A DNA stretch of 18,512 bases. Source: Patescibacteria group bacterium (GTDB lineage: Bacteria; Patescibacteriota; Minisyncoccia; Phycocordibacterales; Phycocordibacteraceae). A program made the position numbers and the translations under genes. Below are positions 1 through 5,154 of the stretch, one piece after another. Where the stretch lies: contig JAHJZL010000083.1 of NCBI GenBank assembly GCA_018826405.1, forward strand, positions 1-18,512, read 5' to 3'. The notes under the pieces were generated by a model that made no database searches, was not told the origin of the DNA, and worked only from the letters and a program-made list of their open reading frames with translations. Numbering within the stretch: position 1 is the first letter of the stretch; each line of letters starts with the position of its first letter.

Positions 1-87
1 GCGCTTGTTAATACGGTACAAACGTCCGCGACGACGGACGAGAATATCACCAGGCTGTTGCTTTTTAATTGATGCGCGTACTTTCAT
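1..87 (-). CDS. rpmJ: 50S ribosomal protein L36 (partial, C-terminus outside window)
   Basis: Minus-strand reading from the ATG at 85-87 gives 29 residues beginning MKVRASIKKQQPGDILVRRR before the window edge. The MKVRASIKK start and the following basic stretch ending in YRINKR match L36, the smallest protein of the large ribosomal subunit. The usual zinc ligands (the first two cysteines, near residues 11-14 in zinc-type L36) are absent from the visible part, so this is the cysteine-free form. It lies 58 bases downstream of infA on the same strand, the standard infA-rpmJ order that normally continues with rpsM. Too short for an ordinary ORF search, but identity is well supported by sequence and context. 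Confidence 0.9.
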   Translation of the reverse strand, partial: MKVRASIKKQQPGDILVRRRGRLYRINKR

Positions 88-125
88 TTGATTTGTATAG
101 ATAGCCCACTCATGTGAACAATTGC

Positions 126-150
126 CGTAAGCTGCCGCTCCCCGCTTACG
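126..150 (-). other. Hairpin spanning the infA stop codon, infA-rpmJ junction
   Basis: A perfect 7-base inverted repeat, CGTAAGC (126-132) and GCTTACG (144-150), encloses an 11-base loop. The infA stop codon (146-148) lies inside one arm. There is no T-run after it, so it is not a classical intrinsic terminator. It could be an RNA processing or protection element, or a translational control site for rpmJ. The function is inference. Confidence 0.4.
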
Positions 151-364
151 AAAGGCGTCTAACGATGCGAGCTCGTCCTCCGTATGGGTCAGTTACCAGT
201 TCAACTTGGTCTCCGACGAGCACACGAATTCTATGCAACCGCATCTTGCCTGCAAGATAGGAAAGCTGTAGATCCCCCGAAGACAACCGGACTCTAAATA
301 AAGAATTCGGCAGCACCTCTTCTACGGTGCCTGTTGTGGGATCATCAGATTTTCCTACCTCCAT
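146..364 (-). CDS. infA: Translation initiation factor IF-1
   Basis: IF-1 binds the A site of the 30S subunit and helps IF-2 and IF-3 assemble the initiation complex. The protein is a single S1/OB-fold domain. Visible family hallmarks are GTVEEVLPNSLFRVRL, the SGD turn, LAGKMRLHRIRVLVGDQVE and the ending RARIVRR. An upstream in-frame TTG at 406 would add 14 residues, but the ATG at 362-364 gives exactly 72 residues, the normal IF-1 length. That ATG is also preceded by GAGG with a 6-base spacer, so I chose it. The gene follows the baseplate-J-like gene after 65 bases and precedes rpmJ. A candidate promoter sits just upstream, so infA-rpmJ can probably be expressed independently of the two membrane-associated genes before it. 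Confidence 0.95.
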   Translation of the reverse strand: MEVGKSDDPTTGTVEEVLPNSLFRVRLSSGDLQLSYLAGKMRLHRIRVLVGDQVELVTDPYGGRARIVRRLS

Positions 365-377
365 GTGAAGCCTCAGT

Positions 378-406
378 ATCCTACCAAGTACACGTATATG
401 CGTCAA
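378..406 (-). promoter_or_regulatory. Candidate sigma70-type promoter for infA-rpmJ
   Basis: Reading the minus strand, TTGACG (401-406) is followed by 17 bases and TAGGAT (378-383). A start site about 7 bases further on gives a leader of roughly 7 bases before the infA ATG. The -35 matches the consensus in 5 of 6 positions and the -10 in 4 of 6. Unlike most promoters here, a GAGG Shine-Dalgarno is also present (about 371-374), close to or just inside the predicted 5' end. Confidence 0.45.
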
Positions 407-429
407 CAGCAGGCTACGGAAAACCCTTG

Positions 430-1704
430 CTATGGGGCCGTCTTCTTCACCTCAACCGTAATTTTCTCTGGATCCTGCGGGAATGTATTGCTCCAGAACG
501 GGCGCAGTACAAGCACAGCTGAGTCTACTTCCGGGAAGCCAGACAGCACCACCTCAGCGCTATCGCGTGTTTTTCCTGCCACGGCACCAGCAATCTTCTC
601 CTGCTCAACAATCCACTCAATAGCTACGTTTCCAGCCAAAGAGAAGGCAAATTCTTGAGCCCCAGGCGCTGGAAGATCTCCTACGGACGTAAGCGCGAGT
701 CCGGATGCGTCACTGAGGGTAACTGGCTGCCCTGCATAGGCGCCAACAACCTGAAGGGCAATAGCTTTTGCAATGGCTGTCTTAGGGAACACAATTGCAG
801 TAGCAACGGCCTTTTCTGAGAGCTCAACATTTCCACCGCTAGCTACGCCGTCAGGCTGAGTAACATAGGACACTGAACTTGCCCCTGGAATAAGTACATA
901 TCCCTCAGGAGCCGCTGTCATGATCGCTTCGTCAATCTGAGGTGCAAGTGCTGCACGAAGCTCTGCCATCTTTGCGTCACGTGTTGCCTGACCCACACTT
1001 GCTCTTGTGCCTGAGAAGCCTCCAGACATAGGACTATCAGAGCGTGCAGTTACTAGACTAAACGTTGCGCTTCCGGAGAGACCTGGAAGTGTGAAAGTAG
1101 TAGGGCCTACATTGTAGGTATCGCCTGAGGCGTCAGCATAAGCTGTTACATTCAGCTCTCCAGGAACATCTCCTCTTGCTGCGGGGACACTTACTGACTC
1201 ATGAATTCGGAAGACAAGTCCGTCAGGAGTCTCAAAACGAGTGTTCTTTATAAGCTGCTGAGGAGTTGCTTGCTTGTTGAGGATAGTAATAGTTCCCTGT
1301 GCAGGCTGGTTAACGGTCTCAGATCCCTCTGATGTTACTGAGGCTGTGGCAGTCTTCTCAACTGTTACAAACTCAAAAGGAAGATCTCCTCCAGAAACAG
1401 TTGCAATAAAGTCTCCCGTTACGTACGACTCATTAGTAGCAGGAGTAACCGTTACCTTAGCTCCTGAGAACACAACGAGCGCTCCAACAGAAGCGGCAAT
1501 AACTACTAAGGCAATAATTGCTGTGCCAATAGGAAATTTACGCCCTCCCCTTGATGGAGGAAGCGGACGCTGGTACTGAGGTCTTCCTGAAGGCATCTGC
1601 ATGCCCTCTGGTGCTGCAGGAGGCGTATACGCCGGTGCACCGTCCTCGCCCTGCATATTTCGTCGTCGTGATGGAGGAATTATGTCATTCAAATTCTTAT
1701 TCAT
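430..1704 (-). CDS. Membrane-anchored protein with baseplate-J-like domain
   Basis: A 424-residue protein in three parts. The cytoplasmic N-terminus (residues 1-56) is rich in proline and arginine. A single transmembrane helix follows at about 58-79 (FPIGTAIIALVVIAASVGAL). The remainder is a long extracytoplasmic beta-rich region. The stretch from GTITILNKQATPQQLIKN through TPDGLVFR to a Val/Thr/Ala-rich repeat and GPTTFTLPG resembles the baseplate J/gp47 fold that occurs in bacterial surface proteins as well as phage tails. I started at the ATG at 1702-1704 because the longer frame overlaps the preceding gene and adds a low-complexity segment. No Shine-Dalgarno is evident. It follows the PilM-like gene by 88 bases. 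A role in a cell-envelope or pilus-associated structure is inferred from the topology and neighbour; no enzyme motif is visible. Confidence 0.7.
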   Translation of the reverse strand: MNKNLNDIIPPSRRRNMQGEDGAPAYTPPAAPEGMQMPSGRPQYQRPLPPSRGGRKFPIGTAIIALVVIAASVGALVVFSGAKVTVTPATNESYVTGDFIATVSGGDLPFEFVTVEKTATASVTSEGSETVNQPAQGTITILNKQATPQQLIKNTRFETPDGLVFRIHESVSVPAARGDVPGELNVTAYADASGDTYNVGPTTFTLPGLSGSATFSLVTARSDSPMSGGFSGTRASVGQATRDAKMAELRAALAPQIDEAIMTAAPEGYVLIPGASSVSYVTQPDGVASGGNVELSEKAVATAIVFPKTAIAKAIALQVVGAYAGQPVTLSDASGLALTSVGDLPAPGAQEFAFSLAGNVAIEWIVEQEKIAGAVAGKTRDSAEVVLSGFPEVDSAVLVLRPFWSNTFPQDPEKITVEVKKTAP

Positions 1705-1741
1705 ATCTACAAGAGAAAGCCGTTCTAGGTAATATGTCAGT

Positions 1742-1747
1742 AGTATA
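1742..1747 (-). promoter_or_regulatory. Possible -10 element upstream of the baseplate-J-like gene
   Basis: The 88-base gap holds a minus-strand TATACT at 1742-1747, about 37 bases before the ATG at 1704. It carries no TGn extension and I see no -35. The surrounding sequence holds an imperfect inverted repeat (CGGGTATAA-like near 1777-1785 against GTATACACCCG at 1743-1753) and two GCAGGC copies. This could be an internal promoter or only an intercistronic structure. Support is weak. Confidence 0.25.
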
Positions 1748-1792
1748 CACCCGTAGCCGGGCAGGCATGAAGCAGGCGGGTATAACCTGAGG

Positions 1793-2929
1793 CTACAGTT
1801 CTCCAATTCCCTTTTTGCAATACAGAGCAAGTAGCGCAAGGTATACGTCTCCTTCAGCAAGTCCACGTGTCTTAACGTACGGCGCTATGTGCGAAGGAAG
1901 TATCGAAACAATCGAAAGTGGCTCGTCTGAAAGCCAAAGCGAACGAAGCTCACTCTTTTCCAGAACACGCTTCAGGAAGTCTCTCGCAGTATCGTCTGCA
2001 AGCAAGAACAGCATGCGAGGAAGTGCCTGTTTCTCCGCAAATTCAGAAAACACTTCACGCAGACCTAGAAGCCAAGTCTTTTCAATCTCGCTCGCCTTAG
2101 TACTAAAGGAAGCATTTCGAAGCGGGTCGATAATTCCAATTGAAGGCAAGCTATGCTCATGTGCGGCTTGTATTCCCCCCTCAAGCAATTCGTGAGTACC
2201 GTGCGCAACAGATCTAACTCCAGCAAGAAGACCGCGCTTTATAAATGCAGCATCGGTCGCAGTTCCTGACACATCGAGCACTATGAAGTCTTTTTGGTGA
2301 GGATAAAGATCCCTAAACACTGAGAATGCTGCGGGCGCAAAGGCAGTAAGTGTTACGTCATGCGTGTGGAATGTCCTGCGCAAGGAGGTAAGGATCTCTT
2401 TTGCTACATCTTTCTCGAGCGTAGATGATAAAACAACCATCTCTGCCCTGTTAACTCGTTTTCCAAAAGGATTCTGTGTCTCGTAGCCGTTTAGGATTGT
2501 AGCTATAACAGTTCTGCCTGATTCTAGGCGATCATCTGAAACGGGTTCAATATCAGACGTAGCCTCTTCTAGTACTCCATGGGTAAACGTAAAAGCTCTA
2601 TTCTTTTGAACACTACGAGACGTTATCTTTGTGTCTTGCCAGGGGGCGCCCACAGACACCAGCACGCTATCAACATGTCCGCTTCCAACTTCTCGCCTTA
2701 GTGTTGGTCCCCCCTCTTCAACAAGCATGCGCTCAACAACAGAGAGTGCGCGAAGCATTGCAGTTGAGACAGGCTCTCCCTCATGGGGCTCAACAGGAAT
2801 GCGAACACTGAAATACAATGTAGGTAGTGCGCCTTGCTGGTACTGCACTAACGCTCCTCCAACAGAAGAAGAACTAATATCTATTAACGCAACAACTCTG
2901 GTTTTCTTTTTAAAAGAGAACAATGACAT
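1793..2929 (-). CDS. PilM-like actin-fold ATPase
   Basis: A 378-residue soluble protein. The N-terminal VALIDISSSSVGGALVQY matches the phosphate-1 loop of the actin/Hsp70/FtsA ATPase fold. IVLDVSGTATDAAFIKRG, at about residue 220, matches the phosphate-2 loop. Between them VLVSVGAPWQDTKI and a long variable segment fit the inserted subdomain of PilM/FtsA proteins. PilM sits on the cytoplasmic face of type IV pilus machines and binds the N-terminal tail of PilN; here the next gene encodes a single-pass membrane protein with a cytoplasmic tail that could be its partner. No pilN, pilO or pilB follows in this window, so the machine served is unknown. The start at 2927-2929 is preceded by an extended -10 box, TGGTATACT, seven bases upstream, which implies a leaderless message. 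Confidence 0.65.
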   Translation of the reverse strand: MSLFSFKKKTRVVALIDISSSSVGGALVQYQQGALPTLYFSVRIPVEPHEGEPVSTAMLRALSVVERMLVEEGGPTLRREVGSGHVDSVLVSVGAPWQDTKITSRSVQKNRAFTFTHGVLEEATSDIEPVSDDRLESGRTVIATILNGYETQNPFGKRVNRAEMVVLSSTLEKDVAKEILTSLRRTFHTHDVTLTAFAPAAFSVFRDLYPHQKDFIVLDVSGTATDAAFIKRGLLAGVRSVAHGTHELLEGGIQAAHEHSLPSIGIIDPLRNASFSTKASEIEKTWLLGLREVFSEFAEKQALPRMLFLLADDTARDFLKRVLEKSELRSLWLSDEPLSIVSILPSHIAPYVKTRGLAEGDVYLALLALYCKKGIGEL

Positions 2930-2936
2930 TGATACG

Positions 2937-2945
2937 AGTATACCA
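2937..2945 (-). promoter_or_regulatory. Extended -10 promoter, leaderless start of the PilM-like gene
   Basis: The minus strand reads TGGTATACT, then seven bases, then the ATG at 2929. The predicted start site is the base before, or the first base of, the start codon. It lies between the ncRNA terminator and the PilM-like gene, so the gene has its own promoter. No Shine-Dalgarno is present. Confidence 0.6.
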
Positions 2946-2964
2946 AGAAGAATTGAAGAGAAAT

Positions 2965-2988
2965 AAAAAAAGCCCGAAGAATTCGGAC
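2965..2988 (-). terminator. Intrinsic terminator of the structured RNA
   Basis: The minus-strand RNA reads GUCCGAA-UUC-UUCGGGC followed by seven U. The stem has seven pairs, one of them G-U. On the plus strand that position would be an A-C mismatch, so the element is oriented for minus-strand transcription. It ends transcripts coming from the RNA gene upstream. Confidence 0.85.
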
Positions 2989-3166
2989 TAAATAAGTAGA
3001 TGGGGTGCCAGCTTTCGCTGTAGGGGCGCAGGATCCCTATTTTCCTTTCTAAGTGTGCCGAGCACTTAGGCAGTCAAGACACCTGGACTGTGTACTGTTG
3101 CGGCGTCCACGCCGCGATGTCCAACTTCTGGTGTGCGGCGCATGAACACGCACCAGAAGACCATCT
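2965..3166 (-). ncRNA. Unassigned structured RNA of about 200 nt with own promoter and terminator
   Basis: This stretch between alaS and the PilM-like gene lacks a plausible coding frame but looks like an RNA gene. A -35/-10 pair predicts transcription from about 3166, and a terminator ends it near 2965. The predicted 5' end (AGAUGG) pairs with CCAUCU at 2998-3003, closing the molecule from end to end. Inside are several hairpins: a 9-pair stem CTTCTGGTG/CACCAGAAG (3151-3159 with 3125-3133), GCGGCG-TGGA-CGCCGC (3100-3115), CTAAGTG/CACTTAG around 3050-3069, and the GNRA-loop hairpin CAGC-GAAA-GCTG (3009-3020). GGTGC (3150-3154) can pair with GCACC (3004-3008) instead of closing the first hairpin, so two folds compete. 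I see no signature of tmRNA, SRP RNA, RNase P RNA or tRNA. Size and end pairing recall 6S RNA, but the branched interior does not fit well. Confidence 0.65.
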
Positions 3167-3172
3167 ACTATG

Positions 3173-3200
3173 AATATAGTGTTTCTTTGAAATCAGTCAA
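3173..3200 (-). promoter_or_regulatory. Promoter of the structured RNA
   Basis: Minus strand: TTGACT (3195-3200), 16 bases, TATATT (3173-3178), with the predicted start at A3166. That is exactly where the pairing between the RNA's two ends begins. It starts just after the alaS stop codon. Both boxes match the consensus in 5 of 6 positions, among the best -35/-10 pairs in the window. Confidence 0.7.
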
Positions 3201-3203
3201 GAT

Positions 3204-5117
3204 TTAGGCCAATACTGCCTTAATTCTGCGTATTCCAGCAGCAACTGCCTCCTCTTTCAATATTTTGAACTGAGTTCCTCCTGCGTGTATTTCACTTGTA
3301 TTTGCTACGTGAGGTCCGCCGCAAAACTCAAGGGAGAAAGCCTCTGGAATGCGCGGGTCTTCAACTGTAGCCCCTGTTGGACCCACAGAATACACAGACA
3401 CGGTGTCTGGGTACTTAACACCAAACTCCATTTGAGCGCCTAGCTTCTCCGCTTCTTCTCTTGGCATGACGCTACGCACTACAGGAACATCCTGATATAT
3501 AACTTCGTTAACAATTCGCTCAACCTCTGCCTTCTGTTCGTCTGTCATTTTCCCTGGCGAAGCAAAATCGATACGAAGTCTCTCTGCAGTTATGTTGCTT
3601 CCGCGCTGAAGCACTTCTTCTCCAAGGACAATCTGCAATGCCTTAAGAAGAATGTGATGTGTTGTGTGATACCGAACTGTTTGTTCTGCGTGGTCTGCGA
3701 GACCTCCAGCAAACTTTTGTCCTGCTCCAGCACGAGACTGGCTTTGGTGCGCCTCCATAGCAGTTTTGAAGTCTGATTCTATTAGATCAAGTCCACGCTC
3801 CTTTGCGAGTTCTTGAGTTAGCTCAAAAGGAAAACCAAATGAAGAGAACAGTATAAAAGCATCCTCTCCTGAAATATCCTTCTTAGATGCAATCTTTTCA
3901 AACTCTTTTAAACCTGTACTGAGAGTATTTCTAAATTTCTTCTCCTCAGCAGCAAGCCCTTCCTCAATCTGAGAAAGGTTGTCCATAACCCATGGGTACT
4001 GCTGCTTATATAGCTGCGCAAAGCCGTGTGCTATTTCAACAAGCACAGGATCCTTAATCCCAAGGCGATCTACTTCACGTATTGCTCTTCGAATAAGACG
4101 GCGAAGAATATATCCAGCCTCAGTGTTTGAAGGCCGAATATCAGATGCGAGCATAAAGAATGCAGCTCGTGTGTGATCAAGGATAATGCGCCACGCGCGC
4201 AGGTCCTCTTCAGAGTCTCCGTATGCTCTCCCTGTCTTAGCTTTGAGGACTTCTCTGGCCTGATCAAATACATCAATAAGGAATACGTCAGGATCTCCCT
4301 GTGTTGTAGCAACTAATCGCTCGAGACCGCCTCCGAAATCAACGTTCTTCTTTGGAAGCAAAGAGAAAGATCCATCCTCTTCCTTTTTGTACTGCATGAA
4401 CACAGAGTTCCCAATCTCAACAAACCTGCCGCAATCGCAGTTTGGATGGCACTCAGGTCCCCATGAAGTGTCATGTGGGAGTCCAAAGTCATAAAAGATC
4501 TCAGAATCTGGCCCTCCAGGCTCTCCAGCAGGCATGTTGCCTGGAGCACCTGCTCTGCTCCACCAGTTTTTGGTGTTATAGCCAAAAATACGAGATCCTT
4601 GCATCCCTTTTTCGTATCCAGCTTCCTCTGTTCCTATTGAAGAGAATTTTGCGTCAATACCTTTGTCGGCAAAAAGCTTCTGCCAAATCGCAACTGCCTC
4701 CTTATCTGGCCCCACTCCAGTGCTCTCGTCTCCTGAAAACACGGTTACATAAATGTTCTCTGGGTTAAGTCCAAGGCCTTCTTCTTTTGAAGTTAAAAAC
4801 TCAAATACCCAAGGAAGCTGCTCTGTCTTGAAATAATCTCCAAGAGACCAGTTCCCAAGCATCTCAAAGAATGTTGTGTGTCGGTTGTCTCCAACTTCTT
4901 CAATGTCTTGTCCGCGGAAGCAGGTCTGAGCGTCTGCAAGGCGAGTGCCTGCAGGATGCTCTTCTCCAAGCAAGTACGGCACAAGCGGCTGCATACCTGA
5001 AGAGGTAAAGAGCGTTGTGGGGTCGTTATCTGGCCGTATTGGAGCAGAGGGGATCTCTACGTGGCCTCTTGCTTTATAAAACGTTAGAAAACGAGAACGT
5101 ACTTCAGCGAGCGTCAT
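3204..5117 (-). CDS. alaS: Alanyl-tRNA synthetase, short form lacking the C-Ala domain
   Basis: Charges tRNA-Ala with alanine and hydrolyses mischarged Ser/Gly-tRNA-Ala. The N-terminal class II catalytic core is clear: FLTFYKARGHVEIPSAPI, TSSGMQPLVPYLLG, the motif 2 region RHTTFFEMLGNWSLGDYFK and the motif 3 region FGGGLERL. A cysteine-rich insert, CHPNCDCGRF, lies within the core, ahead of FVEIGNSVFMQY. The tRNA recognition helices follow. The editing domain keeps its zinc ligands, HTTHH (HxxxH form) and CGGPH (CxxxH form). The protein then ends at GIRRIKAVLA, 637 residues in all, where the family (about 875 in E. coli) normally continues with the coiled coil and C-Ala domain. The ATG at 5115-5117 diverges from the M13 peptidase gene. 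Confidence 0.95.
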   Translation of the reverse strand: MTLAEVRSRFLTFYKARGHVEIPSAPIRPDNDPTTLFTSSGMQPLVPYLLGEEHPAGTRLADAQTCFRGQDIEEVGDNRHTTFFEMLGNWSLGDYFKTEQLPWVFEFLTSKEEGLGLNPENIYVTVFSGDESTGVGPDKEAVAIWQKLFADKGIDAKFSSIGTEEAGYEKGMQGSRIFGYNTKNWWSRAGAPGNMPAGEPGGPDSEIFYDFGLPHDTSWGPECHPNCDCGRFVEIGNSVFMQYKKEEDGSFSLLPKKNVDFGGGLERLVATTQGDPDVFLIDVFDQAREVLKAKTGRAYGDSEEDLRAWRIILDHTRAAFFMLASDIRPSNTEAGYILRRLIRRAIREVDRLGIKDPVLVEIAHGFAQLYKQQYPWVMDNLSQIEEGLAAEEKKFRNTLSTGLKEFEKIASKKDISGEDAFILFSSFGFPFELTQELAKERGLDLIESDFKTAMEAHQSQSRAGAGQKFAGGLADHAEQTVRYHTTHHILLKALQIVLGEEVLQRGSNITAERLRIDFASPGKMTDEQKAEVERIVNEVIYQDVPVVRSVMPREEAEKLGAQMEFGVKYPDTVSVYSVGPTGATVEDPRIPEAFSLEFCGGPHVANTSEIHAGGTQFKILKEEAVAAGIRRIKAVLA

Positions 5118-5154
5118 AGTGGTATGACGATACCATGATCGGTATACTGTGCCT
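5118..5154. promoter_or_regulatory. Back-to-back promoters between alaS and the M13 peptidase gene
   Basis: Only 37 bases separate the two ATG codons. On the plus strand TATACT (5143-5148) is followed by six bases and ATG at 5155, placing the predicted start site on the A of the start codon. On the minus strand either TGGTATCGT (5127-5135), nine bases before the alaS ATG, or TATACC on the reverse of the same near-palindrome (5141-5146) could serve. GGTAT-GACG-ATACC (5121-5134) forms an inverted repeat. The two promoters must share polymerase-contacting DNA. Confidence 0.6.

Noticed and set aside
365..406. Longer infA reading frame from a TTG at 406 (86 residues)
   Set aside because: The extension covers the candidate promoter and gives a non-standard N-terminus. 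The ATG at 364 yields the normal 72-residue IF-1 and has a GAGG ribosome-binding site.
2965..3166. tmRNA, SRP RNA, RNase P RNA or T-box leader in the alaS-pilM gap
   Set aside because: There is no tRNA-like end or GGTTCGAATCC, no GGAAGGAAGCAGC-type SRP loop, no GAGGAAAGTCC/ACAGAA RNase P core, and the element is downstream of alaS, so it cannot be its T-box leader.
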